64,000 nt of DNA from Oscheius sp. JU75 (taxonomy: Eukaryota > Nematoda > Chromadorea > Rhabditida > Rhabditidae): NCBI GenBank assembly GCA_037178855.1, contig JASJZC010000001.1, positions 3,286,001 through 3,350,000 of the forward strand, read 5' to 3'. The notes beneath the pieces were generated by a model. That model was given only the letters and a program-made list of their open reading frames with translations. It was not told the origin of the DNA and did not search any database. Positions 26,001-38,510 of the stretch are shown in pieces. How positions within the stretch are numbered: position 1 is the first letter of the stretch; each line of letters begins with the position of its first letter. The position numbers and the translations under genes are program-made.

Positions 26001-27289
26001 TCTTGGAGACTTTGAGAGGCGGGAGACTGAAAACTATCTGTTCTTGGTATACAACAGGACTCACCAAAGGTCTGGGTAGAATGTTCTTCTGCTCCAAGGC
26101 AGTCTTCTGGTCTTTAAGCTTTTGCTCCTCTCTCTCCCTTTCTTCCACCCTCTTCATCGTCTTCAACATGTCTCGGCCTAGCTTTTGCTTCAAAGGGGCC
26201 AAATCGTGTTTCTCCGCAGCCAGAATAGGCATAGCTGGCTCTACTGGAGGTGCCTTCTTCCGAGTCACAAACTTTCGAGGTCTATACTTCAATGCTAACG
26301 TTTTCAGAGGATACTTACTTTTCTGATCCAGTGATAAAGTTGGAGATGGACAGGTTGGAAGGAGCGATGATGGCATTTCCGAAGGACTCGAGAATCGGAA
26401 GATCTTCTTCCAATTGATCTTTCAGTCGTCGAGGAGGACGTTGTCGTGGCTCCGGTGCTTTTCTGACTTGTACTAGTCGCTTCAGCGGTACATGTCTTTC
26501 AACTGAATCAGGATCAACCAAGTCCAGAATCCTAGCAATTGGCGGAGGAGGTTCTCGGAGCTTGATAGGTTCTCTATTAGTGTAGCGTCGTGTCTTCTCA
26601 GCAGGCTTTGTACTACTTTTGGGAACGGCGATACGAGGTTTGACTGGTGGAGGAGAAGAAAGATGCTCAGCGTTTCTAAAATCTCGGTTCTCCTGCGCTA
26701 GCCAGTTGACCAACCCTCGTCGTTTTCTTCTGGCATCTCTGGGACTCTCTTCGGGAATATCTTCTACGAGAAGTTCTCTCTGGAAAGATGATCTTGGCTG
26801 AGTTTACTATTGGTTTCAAACCTCCGCTCTCTGACCTCTAGTAACCTATTATCACCCCTTGTATCACAGTGTCAGTACACCACAACCTGACAGTCAAGGT
26901 GTCTCTTTGATCTTTCTCGGTCCCCATGCCAATCACTAGTTAACTTTTTTCTCAATAGTCCCTTCCGAAGATATTGGTAGAATGTTCATCTGCTCATCTA
27001 CAATCCCTTCTCCATAGTCTCGACTATCGACATCTTAAGAAGGACACAGTCACATTGTTTCTCAGGTTGTTCCCATAACAGACTTGATCTCATCTATGTT
27101 CATATCAAGACCCTGTCGCTCTTCCTCAGACCATCGGTTAGACGCTTACAAATGGCATAATAGAACAAAACTGATTGGTGACAGACTATACAAAGATTAG
27201 CTGACGTTGTCTAATTGGGGACTATTTTCGGAGGGTGCCCTTTCTCGGTATATGTAATCTAGCCCCGGATCAACGACGAGCCTATCCAT
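23076..27289 (-). CDS. Large protein with repeated trihelix/MADF-like modules
   Basis: Probably a DNA-binding or chromatin protein of about 1000 residues; the exact exon set is uncertain. The proposed start is MDRLVVDPGLDYIYRERAP at 27289; an exon DVDSRDYGEGIVDEQMNILP and a basic exon ending ITGSEK follow. At least two and probably three modules share the pattern of an acidic/aromatic helix, a W in the middle and ELxxRI/ISxYK: ERILLAQLYHDNF...RWVEELRKVGE (25996 region), LYEEHQNYN...KIWADRLEQLHG (25270 region) and RHLLAMLYRLNYQDY...QWSAILTELGV (24850 region). This is the Myb/SANT-like or MADF arrangement. The C-terminal exons (to AKAKQK, 23076) contain IEQPINFYVCYICEQ, which I do not recognise. 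Confidence 0.55.
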
Positions 27290-30235
27290 TGGACTGTTTG
27301 TAAACAATTCTCGCCTCTGTTTGTCTTTCCGGGCTGTTGATTTGCGGTTCCTCGACAGTCTTGCGCCGTTCTCGTGTTCGTCTCACTAAAAACAGTCATT
27401 TCTCCGAGGTTCAAGCCAACTTACTGCCTGGCTATGAAGATGTGCCAGTCTGTTGAGACTGTGTGAAATAGAAGGGAAAGAAAGTGGAAACAGTAGAAAA
27501 GCGAAGAGAGCGAGTAGACAGCGCTCTCTTTCTTTCTCTCTGTGCGCCAATCCGAATCTCTCTCCTCTCCAGCCAGCCCGAACTCTCTCGGCAGGCATGG
27601 ACGCGTCCAGCCTCTATCAACTGGGCGTGATATCTCGTCTGGAAATCAATTTTTAGCCCTCTGCTCAACTGTGAATGTATTCTGGAAGGTGACCTGGACC
27701 TGGGGATTGGTACAAGCTGTTTTCTCTTTCCATGCTCTGATACGTCGAGGAACTATTACCGGTAATACCAACTAGGAAAGTACTATTTTCTCTCTCATTC
27801 AAAGCAAAGGAACAGAAAAGAGATCTACATGGTAGCGAACGGGGCGAGATTCTTTCGGTAGATCATCTGGAACAAACTGTTTCATTGAAGCTTGATCCCG
27901 AAGGTAGTTACGAAGATTTAAAACAGAACAACTATTTCAAAAAACTAAACTTATTACTCTACGAGTCCAGAGGCCATAGTACTCCGTGACTGCCGACCAT
28001 GTGGCTGCTTCTCATAGTCCATTCATTTCTGTCCATGGGGGTGTTTTCCGACATTCAAGGTGTTTTCTCGTGGCTGAAAGTCATCTCCGACTCCAAAACT
28101 CTATCCTTTATCTTACGAGTCATAGGTTTCATCCAGCATTTATGGCTTTTACACGCGAACCTTCGTCCCATCTTTTTCTCATGAAAGATGACATCCAGTC
28201 TGTGACCCTCTCCCCGGATGGCAGTCGCTTTACGGACCGCGATTATGATAATTGTGTCGCTCGGGACAAGCCGGATCTGCTTATTCTTCCTATTTATGAT
28301 CAATTCATTTATTTTAAACAAAAAAGCCTTTGACAACCGCAATGTCCAATGAAAGGGAGTAACATCTGACAATCATGAGGCGAGCGTAGAGACTGCACTC
28401 GGTGAAGAGAGACGCAGAGAGCTTTTCCTGGAGAGATGGGGCTGACGGGTTCCACTCAAAACAATACTCTCTCAAGTCAGATCCGCAACTTGTGTTTTCG
28501 AACTGATACCATTCTCGTTTACTCCTTTTTGTACTCTAATTTCCCACAGCAATTTCATTGGTTTCAAAATATGAACAGCGCCTACAACTTGCAGGAAATT
28601 TAACTCTGAAAAGTCCTTTACAGCGGTACAAAATCGTGCCCTCCTCAAGTGTTAATCGAATTCAACCGGACCGGTTCTTTCCCATATGATTCGGTGGTGA
28701 AGGACGTTCGAGGCGGATCACCGAGAGCCATATTTGGTCCAGTGTACTGACACCACGCACTGCGGACTATTTGGACATTTTCCTCCTTCCTTTCAGCAGC
28801 CAAATTCTTCTCATTGTTGTGAAATGAGTAAACAGTCACCTGCGATCAGATTTTCTTCTTTTTCGGATAGCTTGCCGCATTTTCTCACGTTAAACGTTTA
28901 GTTTATTGGTTACGCTCGAAGCTGTTCACCTAGACGCTAAAGAGAAAGGAGAAAACCTCTAAAACAGGCAAAAGAAAGAGTGAACAAATTTTTTGAATTT
29001 GCGGAATGTGTGCACCAACTCTTGATCACAGTTTTCGAAACGCTGCAGGAAGAAACTGCACGGATCGAGCCGATTTCAGAACTCCTTTTCATTTTGACAA
29101 CTTTCCTGATTTTTCTTCAGAGTTGTTATCTTCGTTTTTTTTTCTCCGCAAAAAACGGAAATTGAACAGCTGTATTTGCGCATATTTTGAGCCTTACGCT
29201 CAGGCTGACCAGCCGTTTCGTGGCGGCTCATCGTCCAAGTGACAGTGTAATAGTAAGTGATCTCTTCTACGAACGAGTCGTCTTCTTTCTTTGTAAATGT
29301 GTGTAGAAATCGATTGCCAAGTGATTCTTGACCTCACAAGTACCTTTTTTTTTGCCAGGCCCTCATTTTTTTGCCACAAGGCGCACATGACTTGCTGTTC
29401 CAGTTGGAAGAACGCCCTTTATTGCAGTATTTGACCACCTGTCACGCTGAAATGCGTGTCTTCTTCTTCTGGGTCGTTTCTGTCAGCGTGAATCGATTGT
29501 TTATTCAACTCATCCAAAGACCAGTCTTGTGCCACTGCCGGTTGAAGGGTGCATGGTTCGGCACTCGACTTTTTGCCATCCAGTCTTGTATTTTCTCGTG
29601 TTTCCGAGTCTTTATCCCCCTGACTGACCTTCACTTTGATCAAACTAATCAATGATCGCCGCCCTTGTTCTCCATTTTACCACTTTTTCATTTAACTACC
29701 AAAATCTTTATGGCTTTACCCCTGCTGGAACATAATAAGTTTTCTTTTCGGTAGTATTCAATTGATTTTACAACCGCATCTTTCCATAATCTTAGTGTCC
29801 GTTTGTTTATTTAGATTGGTCGCGGCAACATCTCGCTACCGAAACAACTGGTCCTCCTAGTTTTTTCTTCGAGATTATGCCAGTCTCTTCTCTACGCTTT
29901 CTCCCATTTTCATACCTTCTGTTCCCATTGTCTAGTCTCAATGGACAGTCTCCGTTCCAATTCTCTCTCGAGAACGACGTCTTTCCCAACGGGTGGCATT
30001 TCACAGATTTCGGCGGGCGCTCTGTGTCATCATCTCTTTGTCACCTTTGCGCCCATTTCCTAGTTCTAAATCACCTAGCAGCTTGGAGGTTCTGTATGTT
30101 TTTTTCTTCTGTGGGGAGGAAATGTCAATACTGTTATCTATTTGCATCTTTTCTCGCTTCTTATCAGTACCAGTTTTTGAATTCGAATTTTCAGATCCAG
30201 ACGATCTCTCGCCGGAGAACGGGTCGGCCCCCAAA
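27290..30235. other. Gene-poor 2.9-kb stretch with a few orphan open frames
   Basis: No gene could be assembled. Open frames worth noting are 28645-28839 on the minus strand (65 codons, preceded by a TCGCAG acceptor, ending RLNSINT), 29419-29652 minus (charged, ends THFSVTGGQILQ), and a 115-codon plus frame at 27986-28333 overlapping a 105-codon minus frame. They may be exons of a diverged gene or chance. The last few hundred bases are probably the 5' UTR and promoter of the REEP gene. Confidence 0.35.
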
Positions 30236-31292
30236 ATGTCAGAACTTTTATCCCGACTCATTACTCTAACCGCCGGCACACTATATCCCGCCTATCGTAG
30301 CTACAAAGTTGCTTATATTTTCTTTCTTTCACGAAATATGTTTTTCAGGCAGTCCGGACTAAAGATGTGAGGGAATATGTAAAATGGATGATGTATTGGA
30401 TTGTTTTTGCCCTCTATTGCTTCACCGAAACTATTGCCGATATGCTACTGGCATTCTGGTAACTAATTCTCATTTCCTTCATAAAGATTTCTTCAGGTTC
30501 CCTTTCTACTTTCAATTGAAAATAGTCTTCATAGTTTGGCTTTTGAGCCCCTGGACAAAGGGAGCCTCCATTTTGTACAGAAAGTGGATTCATCCGACTC
30601 TTTCTAAGCATGAGGGCAACATAGATGCAATGCTCGAACAGGCAAAGTCGGAAAGTTACAATCAGGTGAGTATGGGAATCTCTTTAGCAGCTCCAATTTG
30701 GAGATAGCGAAGAGAAACCAAACGGGTCCAGTCACATGTGATTACACCGTCTTGTTATTTGGAGGGTACCCCCAGTGTGAATCATTAATAGCACTCATAC
30801 TTTGTTGCAGGTCTTGCGTATCGGAAGCAGAACTCTTCTCTGCGCGAGGGACATCGTGGCCGAGGCGGCTATTCGTGGACAGCAACAACTCGTCAATCAA
30901 ATACAAAAGTAAGCCCTGTACTCTTCAAAGTTTTTTTTTCCGATGATGGGGGACATTTACAACAAGCTGAGGACGTGACTAATTCAGTCGTTTGCAGGTC
31001 CTATAGTATGAGTGACGTGAGTACGGTAGGAGATCGCAAGCTGGTGGAAGTACAGGAGGAAATCATCGAGGAAATTCAAATACTCGAGGGGTCCCAACAG
31101 GACAGTGATCAGGAAAACAAAATGGACGATGAACCCGAGGTTATCTTGATTGTTTTCTTGCAAAAATTACAAATTTAGGTGCCCCGACGTCGTAGACAAC
31201 GTTCCGGATCAAGATCGCGGACAGTCGGAGGAGCGGAAGGAGGAGAAAATTCGTTCAATACAATGCCTCGTCGCAATCCCCGTCGTCACTAG
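30236..31292 (+). CDS. REEP1-4 family receptor expression-enhancing protein
   Basis: ER membrane protein that shapes tubules and links ER to microtubules; the human REEP1 paralogue is mutated in spastic paraplegia. The N-terminal [20 protein letters not shown], the block [39 protein letters not shown] and [17 protein letters not shown] are characteristic, followed by a Gln/Glu-rich tail and a basic end PRRNPRRH. Six short exons join in frame. The start aligns with the human start, so the open frame upstream of it is taken as UTR. Together with the gene at 7837 the window holds both REEP subfamilies. Confidence 0.9.
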
Positions 31293-31736
31293 TTTCTCTT
31301 CCCTTTTTCTCAAAGAATTAGTTGATTAGCAGGGTAGTTATTTATCCTCCCTCCCATCCGTACGGTTGTCTCTCGCACGCATTACCCCTGTTCCATTAGA
31401 GCGCGCTTACTATCGCCTCCCCCTTTTCGAAATAGATTTTCCGCATAATTAACCAGCATCTTCTCCATTTCCCTTTTCCAATACAGTCAAAGCAGCCCAA
31501 ACTTGCTCTTTAACATTGATTCTCCGGTAAATCAAGGCATCCCCGCAGTTTTGGCGACTTGCTTCCCAGCTCAATATTTCCGTCCTCTCTCACACAAGTC
31601 TGTACATAACGGCATTATCTTGAAAATACATTATTCGATTGCAAAATATTGTGTTTTTGCTCTTTTTTTTGTTCTTATTACAAATCTAACTATTGCTCTT
31701 TCTTGCAGAAGTAAAAAATTAAAAGAAAGAGTTAAG
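31293..31736. other. Intergenic region before mog-1
   Basis: 3' UTR of the REEP gene, then AT-rich sequence and a CTTTCTTGCAG acceptor about 30 bases upstream of the PRP16 ATG, which suggests a 5' UTR intron or a trans-splice site. Confidence 0.4.
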
Positions 31737-34700
31737 ATGGAAGCAGACGCTCCGTCAAGGCTTGAAGGGGTCAACGACCAAGTAGGTGGACTCATTATAA
31801 GGAAGAAGAGCGGATCGCATCATCATCACGAATCCGATAACAGGTGAGTGTCGATTTGCTTATCATATCGCATGTGTTACTGTCGAAAGATGCTGTTTTG
31901 TTGCTGGCGGTCCCATTTGTCGATAGACAGTGCTCTTATTCAGATCCCACTTTGGCCTGGACAAGCTCGCCCGCGAGAAGAAGGAAGACGACAATTCGAG
32001 GAAGAGAAAGGTCGATGAGACACCCGATCACGGTCTGTCTGACAGTGTTCGACGTGGGATCGAGAGGTAATTTGTTTTTTTCAATACTCCAAGAATATAT
32101 TTTCCAGTTATCGCAACAAACACTCCCGAGAAGGCCGTCGTGGATTGGAAAACGACTCGCGAGAGAAGAAGGATCGAGGCGATAACCGACGAGACGATAG
32201 ACGGGACCGGGATCGTGATCGTGACCGGGACAGACGGAAGTACGTGGAGACGCCGAAATTCAAGGTAGTCTCTTTTTAAATGACTGAAAAACAACGTTCA
32301 GGTCCCAAATACGCCGTTAAGCAACAGCTGGGACGTGGACAAGGATACAAAAAGGACGCGCCGATCAGAATGGGACACTCCGACACCGTCTGGCGGGAAA
32401 CGAGGCGATTACGACTACACGGAGAAGGATAGAAGTGTTCGAAGCATCTACCAGAGCGAGAGACGACGCCAGGACGACCGTCGTGCAAATCGGAACAGAC
32501 GTCCCGAGGACACGGTCCGCTCGTTGAGAGACGACCCCGTACCTCATTTCCAAGATGACAACGAGCGGCTGGAATGGGAAGAAGAACAGAAGATGCTCGA
32601 CAGGGAGTGGTACGATAATGATGGAGGATATGACGATGAGTACAATCCCTTTGCCAAGGTAGTTACCTTTTGGGCATAAAAAGTGTCCATTTTAGGTGAG
32701 TGAGGAGTTCGTCGAGAAGAGGGAAAAGCAGTGGGTGGAAAAGACCTCAAAGCCGCGTCTCACCGTCCGACAGCAGCAGATCAAGCGCGAGAATGAAATG
32801 TGGGAGAACAATCGTCTCCATCGATCAGGTAAATTTTCTATTCTACTGCTCAAATGATCTCTTCAGGAATTGTAACCCAGCTGGGCGATCACAGTTTTGT
32901 CGACGATGAGACCGACGAGAATCGTGTTCATCTGCTAGTCCATAACATGGTTCCACCGTTCCTCGACGGACGAATCGTCTTCACAAAACAGGCCAAGCCT
33001 GTACTTCCCGTCGTCGACACGACCTGTGACATGGCTGTGGCCGCCGCACGAGGAAGCAAAGTCGTTCGTCAGTTCCGCGAACAGGAAGATAGAAAGAAGA
33101 GTCAAGACAAGCACTGGGAGTTAGCCGGAAGTAATCTCGGCAATCTGATGGGAATCAAGGAGAAACCGGATGAACAAGGCGATCCTGAGGATGACGAAGG
33201 CGGCAATTTCAAAGAGTCGCATCAGTTTGCTAGTCACATGAAGGATACCGAGGCTGTGTCGGATTTTGCCATGGAGAAGACCATCAAGGTACTGTTTTCA
33301 GACTCACCAGCTAATAATAACCTGAAATTTCAGCAACAACGCGAGTACCTGCCAGTCTTTGCTGTCCGTCAGGCGTTGATGCGAGTCATTCGAGAGAACT
33401 CGGTGATTGTCGTCGTCGGAGAGACCGGATCTGGAAAGACGACCCAGCTTGCCCAATATCTTCTCGAGGACGGATTCGGCGAGTCCGGGATGATCGGATG
33501 CACACAGCCGCGTCGTGTTGCCGCCATGAGTGTCGCAAAACGTGTAGCCGACGAGATGGGAACTGAACTCGGTCAGGAATGCGGCTATGCCATCCGTTTC
33601 GAGGACTGTACCTCGGACAAGACCATTCTGAAGTACATGACCGACGGAATTCTGCTTCGCGAGTGTCTCGGAGAACCCGATCTTGACCAGTATTCGGCTA
33701 TTATCATGGACGAGGCTCACGAGCGCTCTCTCAACACGGACGTCCTGTTCGGTCTTCTACGTGATGTCGTCTCTCGCCGGACAGATCTCAAACTGATCGT
33801 GACCTCTGCCACCATGGATGCCGACAAATTCGCCAACTTCTTCGGTGGCAGCTGTCCTACATTCACCATACCGGGACGGACGTTCCCTGTCGAGACCTTC
33901 CATGCCCGGTCGCCGGTCGAAGATTATGTCGAGGCAGCCGTCAAACAGGCAGTGACCATTCATCTCGGTGGAATGGACGGAGATGTTCTCATATTCATGC
34001 CCGGTCAGGAAGACATTGAGGTATTTCTGCTGTCGTCTTTTTGATATCGACAAAATTAAGGTAACTTGCCAGCTGATCAAGCAGCGATTAAGTGAACTCG
34101 ATGAGGCTCCGCCGCTGGCCGTCCTGCCCATCTATTCGCAGCTTCCCAGTGATCTCCAGGCCAAGATTTTCCAACGTGCGCCGGGAGGAATGAGAAAATG
34201 CGTTGTAGCGACGAATATCGCCGAAACGTCGCTCACACTCGACGGTATTCTCTTTGTGATCGACCCAGGCTTCTGCAAGCTGAAAGTCTTCAATCCGAGA
34301 ATCGGTATGGATGCTCTACAGGTATTATCACCACTTCTACTCAACAAAAGTCAATTTAGATTTTCCCCGTCTCACAGGCCTCTGCCAATCAGAGAAAAGG
34401 ACGTGCCGGAAGAACGGGACCCGGTCAATGTTTCCGTCTCTACACCGAACGGCAGTACAAGGATGAGATGCTGCTCTCGACTGTCCCCGAAATTCAACGA
34501 ACTAATCTGTCCAACGTCGTCCTTCTGCTCAAATCGCTCGGCGTTGAAGATCTTCTCAGCTTCCATTTCATGGACGCCCCTCCACAGGACAACATGCTCA
34601 ACTCGATGTATCAGCTTTGGACCCTGGGAGCCCTGAATAATACCGGCGGACTGACGGATCTCGGTAGAAAAATGGTCGAATTCCCACTGGATCCGACCCT

Positions 34701-35624
34701 GTCAAAGATGCTGATCGTCTCCAAGGAGATGGGCTGTTCTGACGAGATCTTAACAATCGTTTCCATGCTATCAGTCCCGGCCATCTTCTTCCGTCCGAAG
34801 GGGCGCGAGGAGGAATCTGACGCAAAGAAGGAGAAGTTCCAAGTCCCCGAATCGGATCATCTGACCTTCCTGAACGTCTATCTTCAGTGGAGACAGCACA
34901 AGTACTCGGCCAAGTGGTGTGCTGACAACTATCTTCATGCCAAAGCCTTGAAAAAGGTTCGTTTCTATTTTATACATGTAAATATAAATACATCTACAGG
35001 TTAGAGAAGTCCGCGCTCAGCTGAAAGAGATCATGGAAGAACAGAAGATTGATATCGTGTCGACTGGCAGCGAGTGGGACGTCGTCCGAAGGTGCATATC
35101 CTCGGCCTATTTCCACAACGCGGCTCGACTGAAAGGAATCGGAGAATACGTCAATGTGAGGACAGGAATTCCGTGCTTCCTCCATCCAACTTCGGCTCTT
35201 TTCGGAATGGGTTTCATGCCCGATTACGTTGTGGGTTTTCCCTCCCTATCTCTCTAAAGGTTTTGATCTAGGTGTATCACGAGCTGATCATGACGACGAA
35301 AGAGTACATGCAGGCCGTCACGGCTGTGGACGCCATCTGGTTGGCTGAACAGGGTCCGATGTTCTACTCGGTCAAAGAGTCCAAACAGACGCGAGCCGAT
35401 AAACGAATGGAATCGATCAGAACGGCCGAGAGCATGGAGGAGGAGATGCGCGAAGCTCAGAAGGAGATGGATCGCAGGAAGGAGGAAAGTGAACGCGTAT
35501 TCAAAAAGCCACAGAGTATCCGAATGGCTGATGTCGGTGTGAGGTCAGTCCGATCTCAACGCTTCGGGATGTGATATCTTGTTTGTATTTTTTCAGTTAT
35601 TTCGGTCGTCAGAATTATTCATAA
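31737..35624 (+). CDS. mog-1: DEAH-box splicing helicase PRP16 (DHX38)
   Basis: ATP-dependent RNA helicase that remodels the spliceosome between the two catalytic steps; the C. elegans orthologue mog-1 also controls the sperm/oocyte switch. The long N-terminal region is rich in RD/RE/RS dipeptides and contains [26 protein letters not shown] and the conserved [16 protein letters not shown]. Helicase motifs are complete: GETGSGKTT (I), TQPRRVAA (Ia), DEAHERS (II), SATMDADKF (III), TNIAETSLT (V) and [12 protein letters not shown] (VI, rebuilt across an intron at 34321-34358). HA2/OB-fold blocks and the ending [12 protein letters not shown] close the protein. Introns are 40-60 nt. Confidence 0.95.
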
Positions 35625-36001
35625 AATATTGTAAACAAGTCTCTTGTTACCGTAGATCTAGCATCTAAAAGACGAGAGAGGAGAGACAGCTGTACTCTAT
35701 CAAAAACCGATTTTGATGGCGTTGCCGTTGAGAAAGTCGGAGATCGACCCTGGGCTGTTCAGGTTTATAGCCCTATTCATGGAAGGTGGTTTCGTCGTTT
35801 TCCGCCAAGCCGTTTTCCTTACAGAAAAATGTACACCAGTAGGAGAGATCATTAGTCCGACTCATTTTTAAGCTTTTTTGGGTAATAGGGTTTCAGCATT
35901 GTAAGAAGCCAGTTCGTATAAAAAGACTGGTGTGAGAAGAATAAAACTACTATTTACCCGATGAACAAATGTACAACCCCTGACAAGATAAAATTCAACT
36001 C
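35625..36001. other. Intergenic between convergent genes
   Basis: Non-coding sequence between the stops of mog-1 and the HIBYL-CoA hydrolase gene. Nothing recognised. Confidence 0.4.
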
Positions 36002-37394
36002 CTAATCATCGCGAATGTGAAGATCTTCGCCGTGCGGGAGAGGTGCGAAATAGTGCTCAACATCCTCATCTGAGACCTCATCCAAGGAGGCCGGATTCCA
36101 CTTGGGATTACGGTCCTTGTCGATCAGAACTGAATTTTTTATACTCTTACGAGTAAAAACAAGAAATTTACTTGCTCTACAGCCCTCGTGGAGGTCATGT
36201 CCGGCCATAAAGCGTTGAGTTAGCCGGTATTCCATGGTGAAGATTTTCGAGAAGCTCATTTTGGCGCCGGAAGTTATCTGTTTGTGGGTTACTTTCAATG
36301 AGGTCGGGCTCATTTTGGACAGCTCGTGCAGCTGTTTCTGAGCGAATTCGGAGCCGTCCTTTTTAAGATTGTCGATGATGTTCTCGATGGATCTGGATTT
36401 ATGTTTTGGGCCCAAATAAAATAAAAAGTACTTGGCATGGAAGCATTTTCTGATGATGGGCAGCTCGGCCTCGAGCGAAAAGCTAGGAACATCGTCAGAT
36501 TCCAGGCTGCGAATAGCCTCCTCGACCGATCGGTCACCGACATCGTTCAGTGACAGAAGGAGCTTCTCCAACTCGGGCAGTTTCTCGGATGGGAGCTGGA
36601 ACTCTTGTTCAGAGTAAAATCAAGAAAACGTACGTAGTGGTTGGCTAGTCCAACATGGAATGCATCAGCCCCCTTCAGACGATAGCCAGTAAGGGCGAGA
36701 AACATTCCGAGATTGTGTTTCAGTCTAGACAGAAAGTAGGATCCACCGACGTCGGGAAAGAGTCCTAGAGCGGTTTCGGGCATAGCCAGCATGGTCTTCT
36801 CGGTCGAGACGCGGAATCGGCCATTGACAGACAGACCACAACCTCCGCCCATCACAATTCCGTCAATGAAGGCAATGTACGGCTTCGAGAGCGTGCCGAT
36901 GAGATGATTCAGTTGGTATTCTTCGCGGAAGAAGTCCTTGTGCATGGTCGAGGACTCGTTCCCATTCTGCGCTTCCTTTCCAGACTTACACACCGCTGAA
37001 ATCATATTTTTCGAAGAAATTAGCCTTAGAAACCGAGAACATCGCCTCCGGCACAGAAGGCCTTTCCTCCTGCTCCCTTTACAATGATCATTTGCACATC
37101 GGTCGCATTGTTCCATTGCTGAAAATTGTATATACAAAAGGAGTGAAGCAGACATACAGCCAGTTTGGGGTTTAACTCGCGAACCATCGACAAATTCAAG
37201 GCATTCAGAGCCTTGGGTCTGTTCAGAGAGACCACACGCTTCGTGCCGTGCTTTTCGAAGATGACTTCTGGCCCAGTCGAAAGGTGAGATACCCGGGCCA
37301 TCTGAAGTAACATTATAAGGTGGACACAAGGAGAATCGCTGACCGGACAGACTTTTTTGACTAGAGTGGTCGTCAATTGCCTAGTGATGATCAT
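36002..37394 (-). CDS. hach-1: 3-hydroxyisobutyryl-CoA hydrolase
   Basis: Mitochondrial enzyme of valine breakdown that cleaves 3-hydroxyisobutyryl-CoA. The fold is that of enoyl-CoA hydratases: [29 protein letters not shown] (oxyanion loop), the block [19 protein letters not shown], and [23 protein letters not shown] sequence with the acidic residues used by hydrolases. The first exon, [17 protein letters not shown], is basic and hydroxylated and lacks acidic residues, as expected for a mitochondrial presequence. The C-terminal exons include [18 protein letters not shown] and [20 protein letters not shown], typical of HIBCH. About seven exons. Confidence 0.93.
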
Positions 37395-37733
37395 TTCTAA
37401 AACATTGTTATAAGGACGGTTCTACAAATAGGTAATTATTGAATACAATCCGTCTGTAGGTTTGAAACTAGTGTGGTTGTACGTTTATTTGCAAAATATA
37501 AACAAAAGTCAACACGTCCAAAAAGAGAAACATGACTTACGGACGTGAGAGGAATCCGTGAGCAAAATGGAGCAAAAAAAAATGGGGCACTCGGGCGGCA
37601 CTATTAAACGGGTTACATGTACTATTTGAAAAAGTGCACCGGGCTGAAGAGGGAGAGGGTGAGGAACATTAGATCTAAAAAAAAATAGCTATTACACGAG
37701 GGGGTAGCCGTTTTGGTTGGTAGCCTGGAGATA
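37395..37733. other. Intergenic region
   Basis: Promoter side of hach-1 and 3' UTR of the GYF gene. No feature recognised. Confidence 0.35.
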
Positions 37734-38510
37734 CTAGTTGATTTGAATTTTCTGGCCAAGCAGCTCCGTGAGAATGCGAGCAGCATGCTCTTTCGAGATC
37801 TAAATTCGAGCATGAAACTGAATACAGAAGCATAAACGAACCGACTGAGGAAGTGTCTGCGTTGCCTGTTCCTTCAGAACTTTTCGATCAGTCTCTACAG
37901 AGACGGACCTCATCGGAGGCGGCCTCGGCTCAGGGATTTCGGAAACGTTGTTGTAGACGTTAGCATCCATTGACCCTTCCAGGGGGGTACGGCTCATGCC
38001 AGCGTCTGGGAAGTAGGGAGGAATCCCATTGTGATGTCTAGAATTTGGTGATTAATGCGAAAACGAAAAAAGATTACCGGAACGGAGGGGGATAGTTGGC
38101 CGGAGGAGCAAGGCCGGGCGGGAAGAAGAACGACGGCTGCATGGGATTCATCTGCGGCGGCGGTGGGGGTTGAACGTTCGGCAATCCAACCGCCTCTTCG
38201 AACGATCTCAAATTGGTGAAAACGAAGGGGAGCTGAAGACTTTCTGTGTTTCCGAAGGATTAAGGCTTACCTTTCCGAGAAGGCGATTCCATTCACCAAG
38301 CGGATGAAAAGTCTCCTCCGAGTCGGTTTTAATCAATAGGTTCTCCTTGAAGTATCCCGTCTTCACCCACTCCATCATGGAATGTCCATTAAATGGGCCT
38401 AAAGTGCTTATAGGATAGTAATACCACATCAACGAACCATAAATCTCTCCATCTGCCGCCTGATAATGCCATAGCGTCTCTATATTAGGAGAAGTGGCCT
38501 TGGCTACCAT
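37734..38510 (-). CDS. Small GYF-domain protein
   Basis: About 230 residues. An N-terminal GYF domain (WHYQAADGEIYGSLMWYY, GPFNGHSMMEWVKTGYF) would bind proline-rich partners in mRNA-repression or splicing complexes such as those of GIGYF or CD2BP2. It is followed by its own Pro/Met-rich segment (QPPPPPPQMNPMQPSFFFPP) and a short conserved end SKEHAARILTELLGQKIQIN. Four exons with short introns. The ATG lies 17 nt after TTTTTCAG. Human GIGYF proteins are far longer, so this is a compact member; a short C. elegans homologue (C18H9.3) may be its orthologue, from memory. Confidence 0.75.
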
